Assembly (NCBI RefSeq): GCF_003046795.1
Contig: NZ_PZKN01000010.1
Location: 54,140 to 118,139, forward strand
Direction: 5' to 3'
Length of the DNA: 64,000 nt
DNA from: Desulfonatronum sp. SC1
GTDB taxonomy: Bacteria > Desulfobacterota > Desulfovibrionia > Desulfovibrionales > Desulfonatronaceae
A program made the position numbers and the translations under genes. Below the pieces are notes generated by a model, which did not search any database, had not been told where the DNA came from, and saw only the letters and a program-made list of their open reading frames with translations. Positions within the stretch are counted from its first letter, which is position 1; each line of letters starts with the position of its first letter. Positions 16,400 through 25,148 of the stretch are shown here, in pieces.

Positions 16400-18271
16400 T
16401 TACGCGGATGTCGTGTTGAAACCATTGCGCATGGTTCCGGCGATGGGCAGGGTGACGACGAAGCGGGCGCCGTGGCCTGGCTTGGAAAAGACATGGATGG
16501 TGCCGTCGTAGTCCGTGACGATGTCGTAGCAGATGGACAGGCCGAGGCCGGTGCCACGGCCGACTTCCTTGGTAGAAAAGAAGGGCTCGAAGATGCGTCC
16601 GATAACGGCCTTGGGGATGCCCGGTCCGGTGTCCACGACCTCGGTCACCACGTGCCGGGCGTTGGAGCGCGTGCGTAGAGTGATCATCCGGTCGTCCTCC
16701 ATGCATTCCTTGCCGGAGCATTTGTCCTCGATGGCGTCACGGGCGTTGACCAGCAGGTTGATGAACACCTGTTCCAGGCGGTTCGGGTCGGCCAGCACTC
16801 TCGGCTGGTCCGCGTCCAACTCCCAGTTGACGGTAATGTCCCGGATTTTGAGCTGCTCGCTGAAAAAATCGCAGGCCCGGCGCAGGACGTCGTTGACCTG
16901 GACCTCCGTACTTTCCAGGTTGGGTTTGCGTCCGAACTCGCGCATGTGCTCGATGATCTTGGTGGCCCGGTCAACGTTGTTGACGATCTTGGCGGTCATC
17001 TGGCTCAACTGGTCCTGGTCCGGAGTCAGTCCTTTGTTCGTCTGACGACTGAAGAAGTTGGCGACCATCTTTAACACGGCCAGGGGCTGGTTCAGCTCGT
17101 GGGCCACCCCCGCGGCCATCTCGCCCAGGGTGGCCATCTTACTGGATTGGATGACCTGCTGCTCGGCCCGGATGCGGTCCGTGACGTCGGAAACCACGGC
17201 CAGCAGAATCTCCTTGCCCTCCAGTGCTGTTCGGGAGGTGTCGATGGAGACGAAAAATTCCTGACAGTCCTTGTCCATGTGCCTGGCCTGTGGGATGTGC
17301 CCTGGGCTGCGTAAGGCCGTGAGGTGGGCGTCCGTGGAGTTCGGCGCGAAGAGCATGGAGAAGGATTTGCCGATCACCTCTCCTTTGCAGTAGCCGTAAA
17401 GCTGGGACATGCCTCGATTGCAGTTGCGTACATCCAGGGTTTCGGCGTTCAACTCGAAGACCGCGACGGGTATGTTGTCGAAAATCGTGGAATACTTTTT
17501 CTCCGACTTGCGAAGCTTTTGTTCCAGAAGTTTCCGGTCGGTAATGTCCAGACACATTTCCATCACCGCGGTGACTCTGCCGTCGGCGTCTCGGATAGGA
17601 GCGGTGCGGACGATCCAGTGCGCCGGGGTGCCGTCCTTGTAAAACCCCTTTTCCTCCGTGGTGTGTGACTTGCCGTCGTTGAAGGTCCGCTCAACGGGGC
17701 AGTTCTCGCATTGCGTGATCCGGTTTTTATAGACCTTGTAGCAATGCTCCATGGGTTTGGCGTCGAACAATTCCCAGAACATTCTGTTGTATCGAAGCAG
17801 CCGATATTCCCGGTCGTGAACCGTAATCAGACACGGGACGTTGTGAAACAGACTTTGATACATGTTTAACTGCTCGTCCAGATCCAGGCGGCGTTGACGA
17901 ACTGAGGCGGCGATGCGGTTAACAGTCCTGACCAGTTCACGGAACTCCCCGGCCCTGGTTTCGTCCAGACCTGCCCAGGCTGTCCCCTGTGACTTGGACT
18001 TCAATGCCTCTTGTAACTCATGCAACGGACGGGTCAGGCGATGAGCGACCAGGAAGCCGAAGCCGGTCAGGATCAGCAGGGATATTGGCAGGACCTGGAG
18101 CAGGTCCTGGGCGGCGGTCGTCCAGCGAACCGTCGGATCGGCCTGAGCGATCGCAAAAAGAAAGTAGGCGGCCATGAGCGCCGCCATTCCAAGCGTCATT
18201 GCCAGACAGAGTTTGAACGTCAGGGAACGAAAAAGGGACAGGAAAGGGCGATCAGGAGAGGAATGGGGCAT
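16400..18271 (-). CDS. Membrane PAS sensor histidine kinase
   Basis: 623 residues from the ATG at 18271; the longer frame upstream is an overlap with the preceding gene. Two transmembrane segments (near 17-41 and 58-82) leave only a short periplasmic loop, followed by a HAMP-like region. The first PAS domain (about 130-250) carries the motif CYKVYKNRITQCENCP, also seen in the other kinases of this window. A second PAS follows, then HisKA with [15 protein letters not shown], and HATPase ending [13 protein letters not shown]. It overlaps the upstream receiver-PAS-kinase gene by 20 bases and is the last gene of the Rrf2-SQR-DUF1641-regulator run. The signal is probably redox or respiratory, inferred from context. 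Confidence 0.92.
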   Translation of the reverse strand: MPHSSPDRPFLSLFRSLTFKLCLAMTLGMAALMAAYFLFAIAQADPTVRWTTAAQDLLQVLPISLLILTGFGFLVAHRLTRPLHELQEALKSKSQGTAWAGLDETRAGEFRELVRTVNRIAASVRQRRLDLDEQLNMYQSLFHNVPCLITVHDREYRLLRYNRMFWELFDAKPMEHCYKVYKNRITQCENCPVERTFNDGKSHTTEEKGFYKDGTPAHWIVRTAPIRDADGRVTAVMEMCLDITDRKLLEQKLRKSEKKYSTIFDNIPVAVFELNAETLDVRNCNRGMSQLYGYCKGEVIGKSFSMLFAPNSTDAHLTALRSPGHIPQARHMDKDCQEFFVSIDTSRTALEGKEILLAVVSDVTDRIRAEQQVIQSSKMATLGEMAAGVAHELNQPLAVLKMVANFFSRQTNKGLTPDQDQLSQMTAKIVNNVDRATKIIEHMREFGRKPNLESTEVQVNDVLRRACDFFSEQLKIRDITVNWELDADQPRVLADPNRLEQVFINLLVNARDAIEDKCSGKECMEDDRMITLRTRSNARHVVTEVVDTGPGIPKAVIGRIFEPFFSTKEVGRGTGLGLSICYDIVTDYDGTIHVFSKPGHGARFVVTLPIAGTMRNGFNTTSA

Positions 18272-20246
18272 GGTCGCTGGTTGGCTCGTCCTCGGAAACC
18301 GAGGGTTCAGCCAGGGAAAGCGTGATCCGGAACGTGGTTCCCTTTCCGGTCGCGGAGTCCACGGTGATGGTTCCTCCGTGTCCGGTGATGATCTCATGGG
18401 AGACGAACATGCCGATCCCGGTTCCCAGGGCGCCTTTGGAGGAGAAGAACAGGGTGAACATGTTGTCCATGGTCTCCCTGTCCATGCCGATGCCGTTGTC
18501 CCGGATGGTGAATACGGCGTGTCCGTCGGCTTGGGCGACGAGAAAATCAATTCGATGTTCCGCGACGTCACGGTTGAACAGGCAGGCGTCCACGGCGTTT
18601 TCCAGAATATTGGCCATGGCTGAGTAGAAGGCGACGTCATCGATCAGAATTTGGCCGTCCGCCTGGGAAAAGTCCGTCTGGAAGATAATTCCGGACTTGC
18701 TCGCTTTGGCGGAAACGGTTTCGGCCAAATGTTCGGCCACGCCGTGCAGGGGGTGCGGGGCGAGGTTGGGTTCGCGGGACTTGGAGTAATACAAAATGTC
18801 CATCACGGTCCGGCGCATGTGGTCCAGCCTGTGCCGAACGGTTTTCCAGCCCGCGGCAATTCGTTGCAAGTCGCCCTTTTCCAGACCCTTGTCCACCCGA
18901 TAAGCCCCGCCGTCGATGGCCATGAGCAAACCTTTGACACCGTGGGACATGGAGCCGAGCATGATGCCCAGGGAAGCGAGGTGGTCCTGTAATTGGCGAA
19001 TCTGGGTGATGTCCGTGGACACTTCCAGAACGTGGTTCACCTTGCCGTCGCCGTCGGCCAGGGGCGCGGTCCAGACCAGGATATTACGCTGCTCGCCGCC
19101 GCGGGTGGTGACCACGGTTTCGTACTGGTGCGGAGCGTTGTCGGCGAAACTGGCCAGGACCGGGCAGTCGTCGCAGGGAGCATCGCGGTGCTTGTAGAGT
19201 TCGTGGCAGGTCCGGCCTCCAGGGTCGCCGAAGTCCCGATGAAAGGTGGCGTTGGCTTCCACGACGCGCAGCTCGCGGTCCTGCACGGTGATGGCGCAGG
19301 GTACCGTGTTGAAGAAGTGCTCGAATTTTCGTTGGGTGCGGGACAGCTCTTCCTGGAGGCGGCGCATCTCCGAAACATCTACGGCGATTTCCAGAAGCAG
19401 CTCCAACTCGCCTCTGGTGCCGATGACCGGTGAAACGTGCGTGATCACGGGCAGCCTGGTCTGGTCCGCGGCGATCATGCTTTCGTGACGGTGTATGCTG
19501 GCTTGGAGGTCGGCGGATTCGCGCACCGGGCTTTTCCAGTCCGGCTCTCCGCATCGCTCATAGGTGCCGCAACTGGCCTGCCCGATACGATCGCCGAAGC
19601 GTTCCCGGTAGGCTTGGTTGACGGTGACGACATTGCATCCGGCGTCATGAATGGCGACATAGAAGGGCATCTCGGGAAAATAGTCGCCGGAGGCCGGGTC
19701 GGTGGCCAGGATGGCCATGGCTTGGCCCATACCTTCCATGATCTGCTTCGCGGCCAGCTTGCGCTCCATTTCCACCAGGGCCGCTGATTTTTCACTGACC
19801 AAGGCTTCCAGGTTTTCCGTGTGCTCGCGCACCTGACGGCGCAGGCGAATTCGTTCCGAAACTTTCCCCAGGGCGATTTCCAGCAGTTCCTCGTCAATGG
19901 GCTTGGTGATGAAATCCGCGGCGTCGTGCTTGAGGCTTTGAATGGCCAAGTGCATGTCCCCGTGACCGGAGATCATGATCACTTCGGTTTCCGGGGCCGT
20001 GGACTTGATTTCCTTGAGCACGGCGATGCCGTCCTTGCCCGGCATTTTGATGTCCGTGAGTACGATGTGGGGCCGGTTGCTCTGAAAAAGCTCGATGGCC
20101 TTGAAGCCGTCGGCGGCAAGGAAGGTGGCGAAGCCGAGTTCCTGGAGCAGGATATCCATCATTTCGCGGATGTCCTGCTCGTCGTCCACGATCAAGGCGG
20201 ACAGAGGCTCGGAGGGCGGGACGGATGAAAGAGGCGGTTCACTCAC
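18252..20246 (-). CDS. Receiver-PAS-PAS-histidine kinase hybrid
   Basis: 664 residues starting with GTG at 20246. N-terminal receiver (about 16-130; acidic pair in IVDDEQD, phospho-Asp in VLTDIKMPG, Lys in FITKPID), a helical linker, a PAS domain, and a second PAS with CHELYKHRDAPCDDCP. The kinase core has an unusual H-box, LGSMSHGVKGLL, lacking the usual HELxxPL, and then an HATPase with FFSSKGALGTGIGMF. No membrane segment, so it is cytoplasmic. The receiver precedes the kinase, so it can act as an intermediate in a phosphorelay. Its closest relative in the window is the protein at 44792-46756 behind the hmc operon. A single-domain receiver is encoded 68 bases upstream. Confidence 0.92.
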   Translation of the reverse strand: MSEPPLSSVPPSEPLSALIVDDEQDIREMMDILLQELGFATFLAADGFKAIELFQSNRPHIVLTDIKMPGKDGIAVLKEIKSTAPETEVIMISGHGDMHLAIQSLKHDAADFITKPIDEELLEIALGKVSERIRLRRQVREHTENLEALVSEKSAALVEMERKLAAKQIMEGMGQAMAILATDPASGDYFPEMPFYVAIHDAGCNVVTVNQAYRERFGDRIGQASCGTYERCGEPDWKSPVRESADLQASIHRHESMIAADQTRLPVITHVSPVIGTRGELELLLEIAVDVSEMRRLQEELSRTQRKFEHFFNTVPCAITVQDRELRVVEANATFHRDFGDPGGRTCHELYKHRDAPCDDCPVLASFADNAPHQYETVVTTRGGEQRNILVWTAPLADGDGKVNHVLEVSTDITQIRQLQDHLASLGIMLGSMSHGVKGLLMAIDGGAYRVDKGLEKGDLQRIAAGWKTVRHRLDHMRRTVMDILYYSKSREPNLAPHPLHGVAEHLAETVSAKASKSGIIFQTDFSQADGQILIDDVAFYSAMANILENAVDACLFNRDVAEHRIDFLVAQADGHAVFTIRDNGIGMDRETMDNMFTLFFSSKGALGTGIGMFVSHEIITGHGGTITVDSATGKGTTFRITLSLAEPSVSEDEPTSDHAPFLS

Positions 20247-20314
20247 GGGATTGGGGCGTCTAAAGGGCCGCGACCGATTCGAAGAATGGCGGATCGGTCG
20301 CGGCGCAAGCGAGG

Positions 20315-20668
20315 TTATTGGATCATCTCAGAGACAAGCTGGAGCAGCTTGGCGTTATCGATGGGCTTGGAGATGGTCGGGACGTCTTTGGTCAGCACCG
20401 GAGGTCGCGGACCCACGCCGCTGACGACGATGACCGGGATATCCCGGATAGTCTGGTCCTTGCGCAGACCGGCGTAAAAATTGGTTCCGCCCTTTTCGGG
20501 CATGTCCATGTCCAGGGTGATCAAGGCCGGCTGTTCGGCGTGGACTTTTTCCAGGCCGTCCACGCCGTTGTGCGCGGTTACAGTCTCGTATCCATTGTCC
20601 TGAAGCAGTTCACTCAGGTAGTCCAGAATTTCCGGGTCGTCGTCGACAATCAGAACTTTCTTGGGCAC
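20315..20668 (-). CDS. Single-domain response regulator
   Basis: 117 residues from GTG at 20668, chosen because AAGGAGG lies 6 bases upstream; the open frame continues upstream without a site. Acidic cluster IVDDDPE, phospho-Asp in LITLDMDMP, Ser in VVSGVG and Lys in ISKPID. No output domain. The family resembles Rrf1, the response regulator beside hmc in Desulfovibrio vulgaris, and the paralogue at 47100-47453 in this window. It should form a pair with the receiver-PAS-kinase encoded next. Confidence 0.9.
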   Translation of the reverse strand: MPKKVLIVDDDPEILDYLSELLQDNGYETVTAHNGVDGLEKVHAEQPALITLDMDMPEKGGTNFYAGLRKDQTIRDIPVIVVSGVGPRPPVLTKDVPTISKPIDNAKLLQLVSEMIQ

Positions 20669-20706
20669 GGGGTCCTCCTTTGTGACGGGTGCGTCGTGAA
20701 GCAAGG

Positions 20707-20740
20707 GCGGCCGCGGACCAGGATACTGGTCCGCGGCCGC
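20707..20740 (-). repeat. 15-bp perfect intercistronic hairpin
   Basis: GCGGCCGCGGACCAG (20707-20721) pairs with CTGGTCCGCGGCCGC (20726-20740) around a 4-base loop. It lies 7 bases after the DUF1641 stop and 38 bases before the receiver start. There is no T-run, so it is more likely an mRNA-stability or partial-termination element than a strong terminator. Confidence 0.75.
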
Positions 20741-20747
20741 GAAACAA

Positions 20748-21395
20748 CTATTTCAGCTTGCCGAGGGTCTTAGTCATTTCGACCATCACGCCCAGGCCTT
20801 GTTTGGCTTCCGGACTGGACATGGCCTTCATCATGCCGAACATCCCACAGGGCTCGACTTCTCTCAGGTCCATGGAGGTGAACGCGTCGGAGGCCTTTTC
20901 GATCATCTCCCGAACCTTGGGATCCGAGAGTTTGTTGAGCATGCCGATCAGGAATACGAAGGCATCGCCCATTTGCTCGATTTGCTCCGGACCATATTCC
21001 TGGGCCACCTTGGCGCGCAGGGAGAGCATGGCCTGGTAGGTGCGGAAGACGCCCTTCTGTTCCAGGTCGTCGAGGTAGGCGATGGCCTTGGGGACCGTGG
21101 ATTTGAGCAAGGGCTCGGAGGTGTGCCAGAGGTCGATGACGTTCTCCAGCTGTTTGATTGTATAGGTGATATTCTTGACGTTACGCATCATGGTCTTGAG
21201 CAGTTCGAACGAGTCCTCCAGCTGAAATCCGGTCTCCACGTCGCCCAGCTCATGGAGCATCAGCTTGAAGGCGTCGTTCATGACCGGTTGGAGTTCCCGC
21301 CTGAGATTCTGCGCGGCCACGGCGCGTTCGTGCACCAGCGCGACCTTGGCCTCGATCTCGTCGAGCCGTTTGAGGATGAGGTCTTCTTTGGACAT
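20748..21395 (-). CDS. DUF1641 family protein, SQR partner
   Basis: 215 residues from the second ATG (21395), which is 9 bases from GGAGG; the ATG 6 bases upstream is only 3 bases from it. Largely helical, with an N-terminal coiled-coil-like stretch and a C-terminal Gly/Met-rich segment with CGMFGMMKAM. DUF1641 proteins are commonly encoded beside sulfide:quinone oxidoreductases and formate dehydrogenases, but their role is not known. Here the gene starts 18 bases after the SQR stop, so the two should be co-translated. It may be an accessory or membrane-association factor for SQR; this is inference. Confidence 0.87.
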   Translation of the reverse strand: MSKEDLILKRLDEIEAKVALVHERAVAAQNLRRELQPVMNDAFKLMLHELGDVETGFQLEDSFELLKTMMRNVKNITYTIKQLENVIDLWHTSEPLLKSTVPKAIAYLDDLEQKGVFRTYQAMLSLRAKVAQEYGPEQIEQMGDAFVFLIGMLNKLSDPKVREMIEKASDAFTSMDLREVEPCGMFGMMKAMSSPEAKQGLGVMVEMTKTLGKLK

Positions 21396-21413
21396 CTGCA
21401 TGAACCTCCCAGG

Positions 21414-22652
21414 TTAGGCTTTGGCCAAGTGACGCATTTTTCCGGCCATGAACATCTGCGGTTCCAGAGGCAGTTCGCTGCCCTTGAGCATCATGTCGAA
21501 ATAGACCCACTTGAACATCATCTTGCCCCAATAGTTCATGTGCGACTCGCCGAGCAGGGAGAAGGGGCCAATCCCGGGGAAGGGGTACTTGCCCGGAAGC
21601 GGCTCGACCTCGTAGTTGAAGTCGATCAGGTAGGCCTGCTCGTACCCGGAGACGATGAAGCAGGTGGAGTGGCCGTCAAATTCGGGCCGGGGCTCTTCGC
21701 CTTCGATTTCCCGGACCAGGTTGTCCACCACGATGTCGGACTGGTAATGGGCCACGCTGCCGGCCTTGGAAGTGGGCACGTTGGTGGCGTCGCCGATGAC
21801 GTACATGTTTTCGAAGTTCTTGGCCTTCAGGGTATGTTTGTCCGTATCCACGTAGCCCATGGCGTCGCCCATTCCGGAATCGATGATCACCTGCTGGCCG
21901 AAGTTAGGAGGAATGGCCACCAGCAGGTCGTAGGGCGCTTCCTCGCCGGAAACGGACTCCAGGGTCTTTTTGCCCACGTTGACGCTGTCGATGACGAAGT
22001 TCGGAGTGACCTTGATATTCTTGTCCTCGCAGACCTTGCCCAGAACCTTGGCGGCCACGGGCTTGGTAAAGGCACCGGTGAGCGGGGTGACCAGTTCGAT
22101 TTCGATATTCTGGCGCACGCCGTTGATGGTGAAGAACCAGTCCGCGAGATAGACGAATTCCAACGGGGCCACAGGGCACTTGATGGGCATTTCCGCGATG
22201 TGGTGAACGATGCGCCCCTCTTTCATGTTCTTCCACTTCTTGAACAACGCCACGGCACCGTTGGGCGTGTAGAAGTTGTGAATGTTGCCGCCCCAGTCGT
22301 CCATCATGCCTTCCACTTCTTCCGGGCAGATGCGACACCCCGTAGCCACGACCACCCAGTCATAGGTGTACTTGCCGTTCTTGCACGTGACGACTTTTTT
22401 TGCCGGGTCGATGGACTCGATGGAATCCATAACCAGCTTGACGCCTTTGGGAATGAAGTCGGCCTTGGGCTTGACGCAGTCTTCCAGGGTGTAGACGCCG
22501 AAGGGGACGAAGAGCCATCCGGCCTGGTAGTGGTGTTCCCAGTCGCGGTCGATGACCGTGATCTCCCACTCCTTTTCCGGAAGCTTTTCGCGCATCTTCG
22601 TGGCAACCATGGTTCCACCGGAACCGGAACCAAGAATGAGCAATTTTTTCAT
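21414..22652 (-). CDS. sqr: Sulfide:quinone oxidoreductase-like flavoprotein (type III)
   Basis: 412 residues from the ATG at 22652 (AGGAG 9 bases upstream). N-terminal FAD site GSGSGGTMVATKM, a first Cys in TGCRICPEEVEG, a second in the MPIKCPVAPLEF segment, and the FAD-ribityl contact GDATNVPTSKAG. This arrangement fits the SQR superfamily, where two cysteines carry the polysulfide intermediate and electrons pass to quinone. The C-terminal region is amphipathic and may dip into the membrane. In sulfate reducers such proteins may detoxify sulfide or work in persulfide handling. Preceded by an Rrf2 regulator gene and followed by DUF1641. Confidence 0.85.
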   Translation of the reverse strand: MKKLLILGSGSGGTMVATKMREKLPEKEWEITVIDRDWEHHYQAGWLFVPFGVYTLEDCVKPKADFIPKGVKLVMDSIESIDPAKKVVTCKNGKYTYDWVVVATGCRICPEEVEGMMDDWGGNIHNFYTPNGAVALFKKWKNMKEGRIVHHIAEMPIKCPVAPLEFVYLADWFFTINGVRQNIEIELVTPLTGAFTKPVAAKVLGKVCEDKNIKVTPNFVIDSVNVGKKTLESVSGEEAPYDLLVAIPPNFGQQVIIDSGMGDAMGYVDTDKHTLKAKNFENMYVIGDATNVPTSKAGSVAHYQSDIVVDNLVREIEGEEPRPEFDGHSTCFIVSGYEQAYLIDFNYEVEPLPGKYPFPGIGPFSLLGESHMNYWGKMMFKWVYFDMMLKGSELPLEPQMFMAGKMRHLAKA

Positions 22653-22784
22653 GACGAGCATCTCCTGTTGAAAGGTTTAGGATTTTTGATGGGGCACCGT
22701 GGAACGGTCCGTGTTCAGAAAGTCGCAAAACGACTTGTGAATGCGTTGTCGCCTCGGTGTTCCAGCAGTTGCTTTGGCGGGTGT

Positions 22785-23261
22785 TCAGGCCGCTTGGGCC
22801 GTGTCGCGACGGTGTACGTCCGCCTTGGGTTTCCGTGCCGACGGCGTGACCTTGAAAATGGAATCCTGGCGCATCATCCCGCCCAGAGTGATGGAGTTCA
22901 GTTTGCCTTGGAGCGTGCTGGTAAGGTCGGCCCAAAGGGCCGGGGAACCGCAGAAGTCCGATGGCAAGCAGGCGTCCGGGGCGGCACAGCAGGACAACTG
23001 CGGTCCGCCGTCCAAGGCCAGGACGATTTCACCGAGCGTAATGTCCTCGGGGGCGCGACAGAGAAAATATCCGCCGCCCGGGCCTCGCAACCCCTTGATC
23101 AAACCGGCTTGGCGCAGCGGTTTGATGATCTTTTCAAGATACTTGATGGAGATTCCGATATTGTTGGAGAGGTGGGCCGCTCGGAGAGGGCCTTTTTGGG
23201 AAAAATGAGCCAGATTCATCAGCAGGCGGGCGCCATGGCGTGTTCGCGAGGAGAGTTGCAT
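22785..23261 (-). CDS. Rrf2-family transcriptional regulator (probable Fe-S sensor)
   Basis: 158 residues with an N-terminal winged helix (MQLSSRTRHGARLLMNLA ... GISIKYLEKIIKPL) and an Rrf2 wing GPGGGYFL. The central loop has Cys residues in SCCAAPDACLPSDFC, as in IscR/NsrR-type proteins that bind an Fe-S cluster. It is encoded 132 bases upstream of SQR on the same strand and is the natural candidate regulator of that operon. A 19-bp inverted repeat lies about 230 bases upstream of its start. Confidence 0.92.
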   Translation of the reverse strand: MQLSSRTRHGARLLMNLAHFSQKGPLRAAHLSNNIGISIKYLEKIIKPLRQAGLIKGLRGPGGGYFLCRAPEDITLGEIVLALDGGPQLSCCAAPDACLPSDFCGSPALWADLTSTLQGKLNSITLGGMMRQDSIFKVTPSARKPKADVHRRDTAQAA

Positions 23262-23665
23262 GTCGTGTCTCTTCAGGTTGTTCGGTGGATTTCGAATGGG
23301 TATTATTTGTGTATGCGATAGATTTAATTTTGATTAAATATGTCGTATATAGGCGCGCATTGCTGTACGTAATTCTGGTCTCCAAGCTTCATTCTCGGAG
23401 GATACTCCTTAGGTTCTCTCGGTTTGAGATAATTCGTCTAAGGTGCTGAAAACGCACCGTCTTGTGCCTTCAAGGCGGTGTTTGGTAAAGCAATGTCGAC
23501 GTTTTTAATTTAGACTAATTTTATATAAATTAAAAATGTCGACAAACGATTGAGGCTCCTAGACCGAATGTGGAAGCCTGTCAAGGTCCGTTTGGGTCCT
23601 CGTTATTCAAGGCCGATTGTCATTGGTGGTCGTTTTCGTGAGGTCGCGTTCACTTTTTGCGGGCG
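23262..23665. other. Intergenic region between two Rrf2 genes
   Basis: About 400 bases, AT-rich between 23290 and 23560. It should hold the promoter of the Rrf2-SQR operon and the 3' end of the second Rrf2 transcript. Its main feature is the long inverted repeat at 23494-23544. No ORF of note. Confidence 0.6.
23494..23544. repeat. 19-bp inverted repeat with one mismatch
   Basis: Left arm 23494-23512 (TGTCGACGTTTTTAATTTA) and right arm 23526-23544 are reverse complements except at one position, separated by 13 bases. The outer parts are TGTCGAC and the inner parts are AT-only. It could be an operator for the flanking Rrf2 proteins or an AT-rich terminator for the minus-strand Rrf2 gene ending at 23666. 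Confidence 0.8.
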
Positions 23666-24142
23666 TTAGTTCGGTTGAGCGTCTTCTGGGCAGTGGATGC
23701 GGGGTGTTGGAGGAGTCGCGGACTTCACGGCGATTTGTTCCGGGTTGAACATCAGGTCCGCCAGGGTGATGGCGTCCAGTTCGCGCTCGATCGTCCGCGA
23801 GATATGGCCCCAGGCGAACCGGGTGCGGCAGTCGCCGCTACGTTCGCAGGACTCCGGGGCCGAGAAGCACTGGCTGATGTTGATTTCGCCTTCCATGGTG
23901 CGCACGATGTCGCCGAGGGTGATGCAGGAAGGGTCTTTGAGAAAGATATGGCCGCCATAGGCTCCACGGACGCTTTTGATATAGCCGGCCTTTTTCAGGG
24001 GGCGGAGGATTTGTTCGATGAATGGGACCGAAATGTCCGTGCTTTCGGAGATCGCGGATGCGCACAGCGGCCTGTTCTCGGTGTGTTCGGCCAAGTCGAG
24101 CAGGATGCGGGTGGCATAGCGTGAGCGGGCGGACAGTTTCAT
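23666..24142 (-). CDS. Second Rrf2-family transcriptional regulator
   Basis: 158 residues from the ATG at 24142 (GGGAGA upstream); an in-frame extension to 24256 has no support. Winged-helix N-terminus MKLSARSRYATRILLDLAEH, wing GAYGGHIFLKD, and three Cys in SQCFSAPESCERSGDC placed for an Fe-S cluster. Same length as the Rrf2 at 22785 and clearly its paralogue. It is divergent from the NarI-like/CCG module at 24467-26393 and is its most likely regulator. Confidence 0.92.
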   Translation of the reverse strand: MKLSARSRYATRILLDLAEHTENRPLCASAISESTDISVPFIEQILRPLKKAGYIKSVRGAYGGHIFLKDPSCITLGDIVRTMEGEINISQCFSAPESCERSGDCRTRFAWGHISRTIERELDAITLADLMFNPEQIAVKSATPPTPRIHCPEDAQPN

Positions 24143-24466
24143 GATACATCTCCCATTCGTCGCGACGTTTGTCGGGAACTGGATACGGAAATCTCCATTT
24201 CGTGGGGACCTTCGTTCTTGACACTGCTTTTGGGTGTAGGTTCCGAATCCAGGCAAGTCAAGAAATCATCCTGCGTTCAGGAAATACAATTTTGAAAGCT
24301 CATGCCGGCATGCTGGACACCCCAAGGGCTCTTCGATAACTTGCCTCCGGCCGAACGGACTCCTTTCCGGGTACGGATCGAATGCCGCGACCGGCAGTCG
24401 GTTTCCGGAAGGGCCCCGGTGATGTGCGGAGCCTAGCCACGTTCGCGACGGTGTTGGAGGAAAACC
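24143..24466. promoter_or_regulatory. Divergent promoter region of Rrf2 and the Sec-Hdr module
   Basis: 324 bases without an ORF. It contains a 12-base perfect palindrome CATGCCGGCATG at 24301-24312, a possible operator, and an AT-rich patch just upstream (24276-24298). The downstream gene's GGAGG lies at 24456-24460. Promoter boxes are not obvious. Confidence 0.45.
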
Positions 24467-25123
24467 GTGATTTATGTCGTCTACAATTTTGCCGCGGGAC
24501 CGATGGTCTGGCTGGCGTTTACGGTACTTATCGCGGGGCTGGTCTATCGTCTGATCAGATATCGCCGCAAGGCCGTCGCCGCGAGCAAAGGCCTGCCTTC
24601 GGATTTTCGAACAATCTGGGCCGTGGGATCATTGATACATTATCTCTTGCCGTTGAACCGGACGGTTAAAAGCAGCCCCTGGTCCACGGCGGCCGGGTTT
24701 GCACTGCATATCCCCCTGTTCGTGGTGGCCTTTTTTCTCTCGGCCCACGTGGTCATGCTGGAGCAAAGTTGGGGCGTTTCCTGGCCGACGATTCCCGATG
24801 TCTGGGCCGATGTACTGACCATCATCGCCCTGGTCGCCTTGACATTCCTGGCCGCGAAACGGTTGGTTCATCCGGCGTTGCGTGGGCTGACGGAACCCAA
24901 GGATCTGCTGATCCTGTTGTTGGTCGCTCTGCCCCTGGCTACCGGGCTGGCCGCGCACCAGCAGTGGGGCGATTATTCGCTGATGCTGACCTTGCATGTG
25001 CTCAGCGCCAATATTCTTCTGATGCTCATCCCGTTCACCAAGCTTTCGCACATGGCGCTCTTCTTTGTCTCCCGCGCGGCCACGGGCAGCGATTTCGGCA
25101 AACGTCGGGTGGGGGCATGGTGA
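24467..25123 (+). CDS. NarI/TmcC-like cytochrome b membrane subunit
   Basis: 218 residues starting with GTG at 24467, GGAGG 6 bases upstream. Five or six hydrophobic helices, with His in SLIHYLLP, FALHIPLF, SAHVVML, LTLHVLSAN and FTKLSHMALF that can ligate two b haems, as in NarI, DsrM, HmcE and TmcC. It resembles TmcC at 27899 in length, order of motifs and C-terminus (TGSDFGKRR... against MGSEFGKIRR...). It should pass electrons between quinone or a periplasmic carrier and the Fe-S protein encoded 25 bases downstream. Confidence 0.9.
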   Translation: MIYVVYNFAAGPMVWLAFTVLIAGLVYRLIRYRRKAVAASKGLPSDFRTIWAVGSLIHYLLPLNRTVKSSPWSTAAGFALHIPLFVVAFFLSAHVVMLEQSWGVSWPTIPDVWADVLTIIALVALTFLAAKRLVHPALRGLTEPKDLLILLLVALPLATGLAAHQQWGDYSLMLTLHVLSANILLMLIPFTKLSHMALFFVSRAATGSDFGKRRVGAW

Positions 25124-25148
25124 CCTTCATCCGCATGAGGAGCAACCC

